A stretch of 64,000 bases of DNA from Aureimonas jatrophae (GCF_900104035.1 NZ_FNIT01000012.1:1-64000); one strand, 5' to 3'; counted from the stretch's first letter, positions 56,301-64,000 are shown. The notes: generated by a model from the letters alone, not told the origin. Made by a program: numbers and translations.

Positions 56301-59182
56301 TCTCCAAGTCCTACTTCGCTCTCGAGGAGACGGGGCTCGGCTACCCGACCCTGTTTCCCAGGTACCCTACGCCCGAAGACCATCAGGCCATGGACGCCTG
56401 GCTGCGCGTCTTCGGCGATGCCTACCGCATTTCGTCGAACCGGTACGTGACGGACGAATTCACGCCCTGGATCGATCGGGTGCCGACTAGGAACCGCGTC
56501 ATGGAAACGGCGCGCCGGTTCGCGCCCGAAGCACCCGAGGCCCTAGTTTCGAGGGTTTTGGAGAGGTTGCGCGGTCTCGGCCATGCGGAGGGTCGGATCG
56601 ACGCGGCCGAACTCGGCGTGAAGATGGCCAGGCCAGGCGATCCGTACTGGCGCTGTGACAGATGCTCCCGCGTACATCTGCACAGGGGACTGGAGATCTG
56701 CACGCGCTGCCGCGAACCGCTGCCCGTCGGAAGAAAGGGGGAGGTGCGGGAACTCTGGCGGTCCAGCTTCCTGGCCGGCCGGATCGTGCGTTCGCGGACC
56801 GAGAACCTTCCGAGCTTCCGCCTCCGTTGCGAGGAGTTGACCGGGCAGACCGGCAGTCCCGCGGAACGGCTTCGCCTCTTCAAGGGCATCGTCGTGCCCG
56901 ACGGGACGGGCGTCGACGCCGGTCTCCAGCGTGCCGCCTCCGAGATCGATCTCCTTTCGGTCACGACCACCATGGAGGTCGGCATCGACATCGGTGCCCT
57001 GCAGGCCGTCTACCAGGCGAACATGCCGCCGCAGCGCTTCAACTACCAGCAGCGCGTCGGACGTGCGGGTCGCCGGGGACAGGCCTACTCGTTCGTCGTC
57101 ACCCTGTGCCGCAGCCGAAGCCACGACCTCCACTACTTCCGCACGCCGGAGGCCATCACGGGAGATCTTCCCCCTCCCCCCTTCCTCGCGGTCGACCACG
57201 TCGACATTCCCCTTCGACTGGTGAGGAAGGTGTGGTTCACGGCGGCATTCGCGACGGTACGGGATGCCGAGGGTGCCGCGTTCCCGGAGGAGAACGGCTC
57301 CGCCGATCCACACGGGGAGTTCGTCCCGGCTGCGCTGTACTACGCGGACGATTCTCCTTGGCCGGCCAGGCTCCGCGCGGCCCTCGTCGCGACCCGGGAC
57401 GTGCGCGACGGGTTCGCGGGCACCATCGGCAGGGGTATCCCGGGACGGCAGGAAGAACTCGTCGCCGCGAGCGGGGTGGACGCCGTCATGGAAAGGATCG
57501 GCTCGCTGGCGACCGGCGGCGCGACCTACGGCGGTGGCTTCGCGAACTTCATGGCGGAGAAGGGGCTGTTCCCGATGTACGGCATGCCCACCCGCGTGCG
57601 GAACCTGTATCTCGGCCTGCGGAGAGATGGCGCCGCCAGGGTCGCCTGGGACGGCGTCGACAGGGATCTGGACCTCGCCATCTTCGAGTTCGCGCCGGGC
57701 CAGACGCTGGTGAGAGACAAGCAGGTACACCGTGCGGCCGGCTTCACGGGAAGCCTCCTTCCGCCGAGGCTGAGTCCGACGTATCCCGCCACCCTCGATC
57801 CCGGCCCGTCGTTCTGGGATGGCGAACGGCTCGTGGCGGAATGCCCGGGATGTCGGGGAAGGACCCAGCACGAGCCGGGCTTCTTCGAACCCTTCGAATG
57901 CGTGGACTGCTCGACCGAGGTAGAGGAACGACATACGAAGACGTACGTCGTTCCCTCGGGTTTCAGGACCACGTTCCGTCCGGTCGACGTCGAGGACGAC
58001 GAGGAGTCTCCGCCCGTCCGCCGGGTGGTCGCGGCCGAGATAAGGGAGGTCGTCGCTTCCGAGGTGCCGGGCACCAACATGAGCCTGCATGCCGGCCCCG
58101 GCGCCACGGTACTGAGGCTGAACGACGGTCCTCCCGCGGCCGACGAGGACGGAAGCGGTGGCTACGCCGCCCAGCGTGTCCGCCAGACCTTCGTACAGGT
58201 GCCGGCGGGAATGCGTGTCCGACGCCCGAGGCTCCTGAACCAGTGGATGTCGAACGACGCGGTCCTCGACCCTCAGGCCTGGGACGTGCCGACGGGCGAC
58301 GAGGCGGAGATCGCGGACGGCATCCGGCTCTTTTCGAGCAAGCCGACGGATGCCCTGTATCTGAAGCTCCGCACCATTCCTTCCGGGCTGAGGCTGGGAG
58401 CGCTGGACCGAACGGCACCGAACGCGGCGGTAAGGGCCGCGGCGGTGAGCGCCACCCAGATGCTGCTACAGAGGTCGGCTCTGGAACTCGACGTCGATCC
58501 GGACGAGTTCGAGCCTCTCGAACCCCGCGTGCCCGGCGGACGGCCCATGCTCCAGATCGCCGACCACCTCGTCAACGGGGCGGGCTTCAGTCGCCGTCTG
58601 GCCGAGGCGGAAGGAGACGGGCGACCGACGATCGTCAGGCTGGTCGCATCCATGCTGGACGATCCGGACGATCCGCTCGTCCGGAACTGGCGTTCCGAAG
58701 AACATCGTTCGGATTGCACCCAGGCCTGCTACCGCTGTCTCAGACGATACGGGAACCGCCAGTACCATGGTCTGCTCGACTGGAGACTGGGCCTGGGCTT
58801 CCTGCGTGCCACGGTCGATCGGTCGTACCGGTCCGGCCTGGACGGGCGTTGGGACCGATATCCCGAACTCGTCGACTGGCCGACCATGGCGGCCGCGGTC
58901 CGCGACGAACTCTGCCGTCTGGCAACGGGGACGCGTTCACCGGTCGCTCTGGGCAGCATGCGACTGCCCGGCATCCTGGAACGCACGCCTGGCGGCGATC
59001 GGCAGTACGTGATGGCACACCCATTGTGGAGCGTGGAGCCGGACGACCTCGCCGACGGCTCCCTCGCCTCGGCGGCAACCAACGGCTCCGAAACCTACTT
59101 CGTCGACCTGTTCGACGCGGCCCGCCGCCCCGTACAGGCGTTGGAGGCTGCTCGGAGGAGAACGACGCCGATCGATCGGTAA
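53309..59182 (+). CDS. Giant DEAD/DEAH helicase with DUF1998-type C-terminus (DruE-like)
   Basis: This 1957-residue SF2 helicase has Walker A TSGTGSGKTES near residue 135, LYPMNALVEDQM near 200, the DEAH-type box VLDELHLV near 366, motif III ASSASLP near 408, and a second RecA domain with TTMEVGIDIGALQAV and RVGRAGRRGQ near 1225-1260. Cysteine pairs occur in the middle (CEACGETF; CDRCSRVHLH with CTRCREPL; CPGCRGRT with CVDCST). A DUF1998/MrfA-type cluster CTQACYRCLRRYGN lies near 1810. This size and order are those of DruE of Druantia defence systems; DISARM DrmA/DrmB is the main alternative. It is the last gene of the coupled operon. Confidence 0.8.
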   Translation: MIDPIGGFERLREFFQSYLDTAFRIRNDDLAEVRRSLMDRFGNLATDPLMEPVPRYEVCGYPLERLVDDFEDNPIGDMPVAAREAFVELVLSGLFPSAPAEGGRIGRRSLYEPYGHQMTMLRRGTTPGCPGIVTSGTGSGKTESFMLPIVAAIVREAMGWPRPPDGYLGRRWWGTEDAEFERKRRGEPQGRPSALRALVLYPMNALVEDQMTRLRRTLDSPEARDVMDRRLGGNRIFFGRYTGATPVTQFRRHPRKTGRQEERRRIRKTAQLAECMVEFRKGHDLAVSHDCQTGGRPEPTRYLFPAVDGGEMVSRWDMQADPPDILVTNASMLGTMLAREVEDPIFAQTAAWLAEDKDAYFYLVLDELHLVRGSAGTETAGLVRALVHRLGLDRDETRHKLRILASSASLPVDGEDGERSIRYLDDFFGPFGTSRHAGDPGFADRAEWRSCIVPGAPILPDEPVGGPLSCDAFVELVDAVAPSGDMARRISPTDPPVRDAIASCVSALGGPSGLAEADAAVRAVELAAARLAWSCVSEDARGGRRPRATTLGIMAERIFGSSGDRERKALRGLTLLRGMGDRLEETYGTAPDGEIPSFRMHQFVRSIEGLFATPERVEGVDGGVRFLGASVDRGITHTSGTGFVRRKFELVYCEACGETFVGGMRGTQADGRSEIELLPSSPDLGELPEAGGIGHYEQLSYREFAMFWPSVARPVDSGDNEAWPEATLDTGAGVVSRGWRTDDDEGYVRGRMFHCGGTRSKGRPLDASGTAGPDCCPSCGVSYAMRKKPRFSPIRSFRTGFNKTSQLLATEMFETLHASGALAKIVAFSDSRQDAAKAAREIERAHYQDLRRLLIMEIAARLTSETDASAEIARMKAEIARLNEEERWDEIPPVAARIGMLSTASGKDRIPLKAIVERPAAEAGTTPGPMMQDMLALGVHPTDDVGMRRYGRFAWQELFSRDGERFAWTVGGVHANDRAEIRNTIVRGQDPHVDEVLFSKSYFALEETGLGYPTLFPRYPTPEDHQAMDAWLRVFGDAYRISSNRYVTDEFTPWIDRVPTRNRVMETARRFAPEAPEALVSRVLERLRGLGHAEGRIDAAELGVKMARPGDPYWRCDRCSRVHLHRGLEICTRCREPLPVGRKGEVRELWRSSFLAGRIVRSRTENLPSFRLRCEELTGQTGSPAERLRLFKGIVVPDGTGVDAGLQRAASEIDLLSVTTTMEVGIDIGALQAVYQANMPPQRFNYQQRVGRAGRRGQAYSFVVTLCRSRSHDLHYFRTPEAITGDLPPPPFLAVDHVDIPLRLVRKVWFTAAFATVRDAEGAAFPEENGSADPHGEFVPAALYYADDSPWPARLRAALVATRDVRDGFAGTIGRGIPGRQEELVAASGVDAVMERIGSLATGGATYGGGFANFMAEKGLFPMYGMPTRVRNLYLGLRRDGAARVAWDGVDRDLDLAIFEFAPGQTLVRDKQVHRAAGFTGSLLPPRLSPTYPATLDPGPSFWDGERLVAECPGCRGRTQHEPGFFEPFECVDCSTEVEERHTKTYVVPSGFRTTFRPVDVEDDEESPPVRRVVAAEIREVVASEVPGTNMSLHAGPGATVLRLNDGPPAADEDGSGGYAAQRVRQTFVQVPAGMRVRRPRLLNQWMSNDAVLDPQAWDVPTGDEAEIADGIRLFSSKPTDALYLKLRTIPSGLRLGALDRTAPNAAVRAAAVSATQMLLQRSALELDVDPDEFEPLEPRVPGGRPMLQIADHLVNGAGFSRRLAEAEGDGRPTIVRLVASMLDDPDDPLVRNWRSEEHRSDCTQACYRCLRRYGNRQYHGLLDWRLGLGFLRATVDRSYRSGLDGRWDRYPELVDWPTMAAAVRDELCRLATGTRSPVALGSMRLPGILERTPGGDRQYVMAHPLWSVEPDDLADGSLASAATNGSETYFVDLFDAARRPVQALEAARRRTTPIDR

Positions 59183-59395
59183 CCACGCCGACGAGCCGAG
59201 ACGGGAAACGCGACCGATACCGGTCGGCCGGACCGGATCGTCCCGAAGTCGGAGCCTTTACGCCAGTTGCCGGCCGGCCCGGTTCCGACTTCGATACCGA
59301 AAGGACAGCCGCGGCAGGAAACGTCGCTTGACTGACGTCACGTAGTATGGCGACATTTAGACGCCTAGAGAAAGCAAGATGACGAGGGGGTTCGC

Positions 59396-61285
59396 ATGCT
59401 TCCTTTCTTTGCTGTCGCATTGCGTCTATTCCCAAGCATTGTTTCACTCCTTACCGACGACAGGACGATCCGCAACGCCGCCGCCATGAAGGAGGCGGTG
59501 GACGTCGCCGTGAAGGAGATCACGGACGCGAAGACGCCGCAGGAGGCCGACGATCGTCTCAAGGACCCCGGGCGCGCGGACCGGTTCAAGCTGCGTATGG
59601 CCGAACTGTCGATCGAGGCGGAGCGGATCGGTTCTCAGGACCTCGCGGCCTACAATCAGGCGGCGAACGAGAGCACCGCATCGTCCCGCGCGACGTTGCT
59701 GGAACTCCTGAACAAGCCGGAGTCGGGCTGGATCAGCTCGACGCCGGCGGTCCTGTCCTACCTCGTGGTCGCCGGCTTCTTCGTGCTGATCGTGCTTCTG
59801 ATCACGGAATCCGTCACGATCGACGCAGAGGGTCGCGTCGCGGAACTAGTCTACATCTGCGTCGGAGCGGTGACGGCGGGCTTCTCGACCGTACTGAACT
59901 TCTGGCTCGGCTCCTCGCTGGGGTCGCGTCGCAAGGACAGTTCCGTAGCGCTGTCGGGCGCGGTGGACAAGCTACGGGAACTCGACGATCCGCCCGCCCC
60001 TTACGGTCCGGCGACCGGAGGTACCGCGAACGAGGGCGGCGGGGTCTCGCGCCCGTCGGGAGACGTAGCTCGCGACGGTACGCCCTCCAGGACGGAGCGG
60101 AGATCGCTACCAGCGGCGCTGGCGGGCGTCGGGCGCTCGACGGACCCGTCCACCGTCAACGTCCGGAGGGACGTGCCTCGCGTCGGGGAAACCCCGGCCA
60201 GCTTTCGCTACAACAATCCCGGAGCCCAGTATCCAAGCCGCGAAGCGGCACGCTTCGGCCAGATAGCCTACGGCGTGATAGGAGGCGGCCACAAGATCGC
60301 GGCCTTCCCCTCGGTCGTGAACGGCGCGGCGGCCAACTTCGACCTTCTGTACCGTCGTTATACCGGCATGACGATCCACGAGGCCGGAAGGAAGTGGACG
60401 GGACGCAACGCGTTCGGCGTCCCGGGCTACGACGACAACCTCGTCCTTTCGCAGGAGATGCTGACCGACCGCGAGCAGGCGATCGCCCTCCTGAAGGCCA
60501 TCGCCGAGCGCGAGTCGGGACGGGGCGTGAACCTGACTTCCGAGCAGTGGCGCTACGCACACGAGATGTTCCGCAGCCGGAGCGCCGATGCCTTCCTGGC
60601 TCGCTACGGTGCGGACGTGGGACGTGCGATCGCGCCGGTCCGCCCGGACGGTGCGCCCGACGAGCTGCTTGAGGTCCTGCTGACGGAGGCCTGCGAGAAG
60701 GCTGGATACGAACTCGACCGCGGCGAGGGCGAGATCAACGTCGTCTACGTGGAGGGAATGAACGAGGACGGTTCGCCCAACAACGACGAGCCCAACGTCT
60801 TCAACGACCTACGCTGCCTCGTCGGCTTCCGGGACGGCGCCCCGTTCATGGTCGGCAAGTGGAACGCCACCACCGAACCCGGCTTCTACTACGACAGGGA
60901 TCACCCCATGCGTCGCGAAGGCGCGGCCCGGATCAAATTCGGCCAATATAAGGCTTGGAGGGTCGGCATGCACAAAGGCGACTATGAGGCGTTGGTACAG
61001 GTCAGTGACGTGACGGTCTGCAGGGACCTGAACCGCGACATGGAGCGCGTCGGCGACATGGAGCACACCGGCGACGACTTCGGCATCAACCAGCACGGCG
61101 GCTACGACCGCCCGCAGGGCGATATCGGCAAGGCGAGCGCCGGATGCCTCGTCGGGCGCACGATGGCCGGCCACGACCAGTTCATGGCGCTGGTCAAGCA
61201 GGATCCGCGCTACCTGGCGGATCACGGCTACGTATTCCGTACGACCATCCTGCCAGCAGCGGACGTGACGCGTGTCGAAAGTTGA
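59396..61285 (+). CDS. Membrane-anchored fusion of a murein-hydrolase-like and an L,D-transpeptidase-like domain
   Basis: This 629-residue protein begins with a holin-like section: a hydrophobic N-terminus, a helical segment and two membrane helices at about residues 120-140 and 155-175. After a flexible linker comes a region near 265-420 that resembles phage muramidases (FRYNNPGAQYPSREAARFGQ; IAAFPSVVNGAAANFDLLYR). The C-terminal ~180 residues end with a His567...Ser-Ala-Gly-Cys583 arrangement (NQHGGYDRPQ; KASAGCLVGR), like the YkuD L,D-transpeptidase site. GAGGGGG precedes the ATG at 59396. A lysis or cell-envelope effector role in the defence island is inferred. Confidence 0.6.
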   Translation: MLPFFAVALRLFPSIVSLLTDDRTIRNAAAMKEAVDVAVKEITDAKTPQEADDRLKDPGRADRFKLRMAELSIEAERIGSQDLAAYNQAANESTASSRATLLELLNKPESGWISSTPAVLSYLVVAGFFVLIVLLITESVTIDAEGRVAELVYICVGAVTAGFSTVLNFWLGSSLGSRRKDSSVALSGAVDKLRELDDPPAPYGPATGGTANEGGGVSRPSGDVARDGTPSRTERRSLPAALAGVGRSTDPSTVNVRRDVPRVGETPASFRYNNPGAQYPSREAARFGQIAYGVIGGGHKIAAFPSVVNGAAANFDLLYRRYTGMTIHEAGRKWTGRNAFGVPGYDDNLVLSQEMLTDREQAIALLKAIAERESGRGVNLTSEQWRYAHEMFRSRSADAFLARYGADVGRAIAPVRPDGAPDELLEVLLTEACEKAGYELDRGEGEINVVYVEGMNEDGSPNNDEPNVFNDLRCLVGFRDGAPFMVGKWNATTEPGFYYDRDHPMRREGAARIKFGQYKAWRVGMHKGDYEALVQVSDVTVCRDLNRDMERVGDMEHTGDDFGINQHGGYDRPQGDIGKASAGCLVGRTMAGHDQFMALVKQDPRYLADHGYVFRTTILPAADVTRVES

Positions 61286-61318
61286 TTGCCGTCTTCCCAG
61301 CGGAGGGGACGTACGATC

Positions 61319-61908
61319 ATGACCGTCTCCGACGCGTTCCAGGCCAGAGCATCCGTTCTCGGACGTCGCTTCCTCACCCCGTACGGTCTGGTCGCGTGCC
61401 TCTCCATCCTCCTCCTGGCGGTCCTAGTTCGGTACGCCGGACATCTCGCGCTGAGCGACAGCCAGGCGCTTCCGGGACGTCCTCCTCAAGGGCCTCGGCG
61501 GCGTCGCCGTCCTGATCGGATCCGCCATCGCTCTTTCGAAGCACTTCGGGGAACGGACGGCGCACTACGAGGCTAGGATGGCGGAGGCACGCAAACCATT
61601 CAACGAGACCAGGCAGAGGGTCATCTCGATCTCGTCGAGGCAACCGGCACCATCGGCACCATCGCCGATCCTCAAGACAAGATCAGGCAGGATGCGTCGG
61701 CTCGCTTCTGGCGGCTCTACTGGAGCACGGCGCCCATGGTCAACGATCGGATCGTCGGACTGGCATTGGACGAGTACGCCTCCGTCCTCTGCGATCTTCC
61801 CAACGACGGGGTAGCACTGCGAAACGCCAGCATGAATCTTGCGCGAGCCTGCGGTTCCTCGCTGGGCTTCGATGGCTTTCGGGTGTTGCCGGTCGACAAC
61901 CGGATCTA
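61319..61908 (+). pseudogene. Two-helix membrane protein gene broken by two frameshifts
   Basis: A good ribosome-binding site (GGAGGGG) and ATG at 61319 start a frame with one membrane helix (LVACLSILLLAVLVRYAG). Coding then continues in a second frame from about 61465 (RFRDVLLKGLGGVAVLIGSA, another hydrophobic helix) and in a third from about 61612 (GHLDLVEATGTIGTIADPQ to a TAG at 61906-61908). Joined, the product would be about 195 residues. Either the gene is decaying or the sequence has two indels. It follows the fusion-protein gene by 33 bases. Confidence 0.6.
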
Positions 61909-62119
61909 GTCGTAGAGCCATCGCCTATTTCGAACCGCCTTGGTTGTTCGGCTAGGCAGCGACCGCCAGAAAAGCCGAGGGCGATCTCGATGCGACCGTC
62001 GGCCATGGATCTGTCCCACCCGTCGACGCGCGAAGCGGTTGCGCCTGTCGTCCATCCGGTTAGAGCAACCGGAGCTCGATGACGAAACCCTGGCATTTCT
62101 ACCAGGGACGGCAATGGTC

Positions 62120-62681
62120 TCAGGTCCCAGTGCAGCGCCGTGCGATCTTGCGCCCGAATTCGACCAGACCGTCGATCGTTCTGGAGTAGACCGTGAGCGC
62201 CCCGGTTCCGGTCGTTTCCCAGACCGACGCCCACTGTGGTCGCGATCTCGGTCAGAAGCTTCACGCGATCTGGTGCGGCGAAGAACACAACGAGCGGATG
62301 ATCCTCGTGGTGGTCATCGCCGAAGGCTCCCGCGTTGCAGCTGAATCCCGGATGGCAACCGATCGCAACGAGAGCATAGGTCGTACCAGCCACGCCCAGA
62401 TCGAAACCCATGTACTCGAAGTCGGACGACATCTCCTCGATGATCTCGGCGTACTCCGCCTCCTAGTCCTCGGCGGCCGCGATACAGTCGAGCTCTTCCA
62501 TCTCCTCGTCCTGGGCGCGCCGAACGTCTTCGGGACCGATGTCCGTCAGCTGGACGTACTCCCGGTTTCCGAAAACGGACCAGACCACGTAGCTGTCGTC
62601 GAGATGCTCGGGTCTGAGCAGCATATGCCCTTCGACGTCGATGCCAGCGTCTATGTCGAGCTCCCAAGCCCGATACGTCAT
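62120..62681 (-). pseudogene. Unknown gene with an in-frame stop and a frameshift
   Basis: AAAGGAA precedes an ATG at 62681 (MTYRAWELDIDAGIDVEG), and the frame reaches a TAG at 62463 after 72 codons. The same frame continues past the TAG with coding-like sequence (EAEYAEIIEEMSSDFEYMGF, then VAGTTYALVAIGCHPGF). Near 62220 the reading switches frame to WETTGTGALTVYSRTIDGLV and ends at a TGA at 62120. The complete product would be about 185 residues. Alternatively only the 72-residue protein is made. No family is recognised. Confidence 0.5.
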
Positions 62682-62821
62682 GAAGGTTCCTTTCGAATGA
62701 ACCGACGGACGCCCGTTGCCCATGCCGACGATGCCTGCCGTCATCGGAGGCGAACCTACACTCCCGACGACGTGCGATGGAACCGGACTGGCACCGGCCC
62801 CGATCCCTCGGTTTGAAACGT

Positions 62822-63982
62822 CTACGCCACCGAGCGTAGTCGGAGATCGTGGACGAAGTGTGCGTTCTTTCTCAGGGGAGCTGCCTCGTATCGTGCGACG
62901 AAGCCGGACAGTGCCCGCCGCGACAACGGCTTGCCAATCGACAGTCCGAACTCCGACAGGCTGCCGAGCGTCGAGGCGGAGGAGCCTTCCCGACGCACGT
63001 CGACCGCCATCGATCGCTCTCCCGGTCCACCCCAGGCCGCGCGAGGCAGCTTCGCCCCGCTCGGAAACGGTCTGCCTTCGATCGACGAGGCTCGCGTCGT
63101 CGCGAGACGATGCCCCAACCATTCGACGACGGGAACGCTGACGGCGTTTCCAACAAGGCGCCATCGCTGACGGTCGCCGTTCCGCAAGGAGATGGCGGCT
63201 TCGGTCCAGCCCTCCGGAAACCCTTGCAGGCGCTCCGCATCCCGCAGCTCCGGCGTATGGAACGTACCGGCCGTGCGATCCCATATCGCGGGCGGCGACG
63301 GTATGCCGATGTTCGATCCTCCCTTCAGGGGGGGGATGGCTTCCGGAGCCCAGCCTAGGCCACGCGTTCCTTCCGTCCAGTAGAATCCTACGAAGGCGGG
63401 GTCCGCCGGTAGATCCAGAGCCGGATGTCCGACGCCCTCAAGAAGGACGGAGGCAGCATCGTCATCCCGACATGCCAGCACGAAAAGTCTACGTCTTCGT
63501 TGGGGAAGACCGAACATGCGCGTGTCTAGGACGCGGTATGCCCAACGGTATCCCAACCTCGCCAGATTGGTCGTCACGTGTCGGACGGCTTCGCCACCGG
63601 CGAGATCGAGAGCGAAGGCGACGTTTTCGAGGAGGACGTAGCGCGGCCTGACGGACGCCCGTTCGATCAGACGGAAGACGTGATCGACGAGACCGGAGTT
63701 CTTGCCGCGGATGCCGGACCTGCGTCCGGCCAAACTGATGTCCTGACAAGGCCATCCGGCCGTCACGACGTCGCACGGGGGAAGGCCGGCGAGCGACGTC
63801 ACGTCCGGGGCGACGTCGATGCCCGGCAAGTTTCTGCCCAGGACCAGACGAGCGGCGGGATCGTTCTCACAGGCGAGAAGCACATCGTGGCCAGCCTTCC
63901 GCATGCCGACCTCGAAACCGCCGATGCCGCTGAAGAGGCTCACGACCCTGAGTGGTCTACCGATTGCGTCGGAGTGTTCCAT
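62822..63982 (-). CDS. C5-cytosine DNA methyltransferase (possible DruM-like)
   Basis: This 386-residue enzyme has the ordered C5-methylase motifs: FSGIGGFEVGM (I), GWPCQDIS with the catalytic Cys (IV), ENVAF (VI), QRRRRLFVL (VIII), a short target-recognition region with RLQGFP, and VGNAVSVPV (X). It methylates cytosine in a DNA motif that cannot be predicted. The 60 residues after motif X are unusual and basic. It lies 3.6 kb beyond the helicase on the opposite strand. Druantia type II includes a cytosine methylase, so it may protect self DNA; an orphan methylase is the alternative. A 14-bp palindrome covers its start codon. Confidence 0.85.
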   Translation of the reverse strand: MEHSDAIGRPLRVVSLFSGIGGFEVGMRKAGHDVLLACENDPAARLVLGRNLPGIDVAPDVTSLAGLPPCDVVTAGWPCQDISLAGRRSGIRGKNSGLVDHVFRLIERASVRPRYVLLENVAFALDLAGGEAVRHVTTNLARLGYRWAYRVLDTRMFGLPQRRRRLFVLACRDDDAASVLLEGVGHPALDLPADPAFVGFYWTEGTRGLGWAPEAIPPLKGGSNIGIPSPPAIWDRTAGTFHTPELRDAERLQGFPEGWTEAAISLRNGDRQRWRLVGNAVSVPVVEWLGHRLATTRASSIEGRPFPSGAKLPRAAWGGPGERSMAVDVRREGSSASTLGSLSEFGLSIGKPLSRRALSGFVARYEAAPLRKNAHFVHDLRLRSVA

Positions 63983-63992
63983 TCCGGAATGG
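63979..63992. promoter_or_regulatory. 14-bp palindrome over the methyltransferase start codon
   Basis: CCATTCCGGAATGG is a perfect palindrome and contains the ATG at 63982-63980. Some C5-methyltransferases bind their own promoter through such dyads and repress themselves. The position would block translation or early transcription. Function is inferred from position and symmetry only. Confidence 0.4.
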
Positions 63993-64000
63993 TCGCGGAA

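Larger units (their letters stand above)
35911..64000. mobile_element. Tn7-like element, left end visible, right end outside the window
   Basis: Foreign DNA begins at 35911 with TGTCGATATC, abutting the broken GFA gene. Tn7-family ends start with 5'-TGT. AAAGG (35906-35910) would be the five-base target duplication. The element encodes tnsA, tnsB, tnsC and tniQ, all intact. By eye its codon use (many CGT, CGG, TCG and GGA codons) differs from the core chromosome and is similar from 37 kb to 64 kb, so the defence genes at 47.8-64 kb may be part of the same element. A matching inverted end with ACA followed by AAAGG was not found up to 64000. A nested or second element is possible. Confidence 0.6.

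Noticed and set aside
53309-59182. DISARM (DrmA/DrmB) as the identity of the helicase operon
   Set aside because: DISARM has separate DrmA and DrmB proteins and a phospholipase-D-like DrmC; here one 1957-residue protein holds both helicase and DUF1998-type cysteines and no DrmC is visible. It cannot be fully excluded without profile searches.
35911-64000. A CRISPR array or guide-RNA locus for a CRISPR-associated transposon
   Set aside because: No regularly spaced repeats and no Cas5/6/7/8 or Cas12k genes were seen, although tnsABC and tniQ alone would allow the idea.

Overview
The window looks like chromosomal DNA from a GC-rich alphaproteobacterium of the order Hyphomicrobiales (Rhizobiales). 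The evidence is an Omp19-like lipoprotein next to zapE, the sucCDAB-lpdA block followed by xerC, a Mur/Fur regulator without the usual C-terminal cysteine pairs, a 180-kDa NAD-glutamate dehydrogenase, and alphaproteobacterial rRNA promoter architecture. Genus is not certain; an Aureimonas-type relative is a guess. Two perfect parS-type sites (12635 and 33555), 21 kb apart, and an rRNA operon at the left edge suggest the segment lies in the origin-proximal ParB domain.

Positions 1-35910 are core chromosome. From left to right: the 5' end of a 16S rRNA gene (minus) with its promoter and leader; mntH with a Mur-type operator; a tightly coupled trio of two alpha/beta hydrolases and a methyltransferase; a fur/mur gene; osmC; xerC; a TraB/GumN protein; a translationally coupled hupE-membrane protein-DUF1007 operon; a winged-helix-like regulator; three small proteins; the lower TCA block (sucC, sucD, sucA, sucB, a short-chain dehydrogenase, a small periplasmic protein, a MAPEG protein, lpdA, all minus strand); a GGDEF protein where relatives carry mdh; zapE and omp19; a beta-carbonic anhydrase; a DUF429 protein and pdxY; NAD-glutamate dehydrogenase; an aminotransferase; a 44-residue basic protein; and a GFA-family gene that has lost its 5' end.

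Positions 35911-64000 are accessory. The GFA gene is cut after its first conserved Cys-Gly-Ser motif, and the foreign DNA begins with 5'-TGT, as Tn7-like element ends do. The region contains degenerate IS and gene fragments, a caspase-like protease with a beta-propeller plus a two-helix membrane protein, and a complete Tn7-like transposition operon (tnsA-tnsB-tnsC-tniQ, minus strand). A four-gene plus-strand operon follows, ending in a 1957-residue DEAD/DEAH helicase with a DUF1998-type cysteine cluster, which resembles a Druantia antiphage system. Then come a membrane-anchored protein with two peptidoglycan-related domains, two broken genes, and a C5-cytosine DNA methyltransferase. The second end of the element is not in the window.

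My reading is a Tn7-like defence island inserted into a housekeeping GFA gene, carrying at least one recognisable system (Druantia-like) and two less familiar modules: the caspase/propeller with its membrane partner, and the membrane-murein-hydrolase fusion. No CRISPR array, cas gene or tRNA gene was seen.
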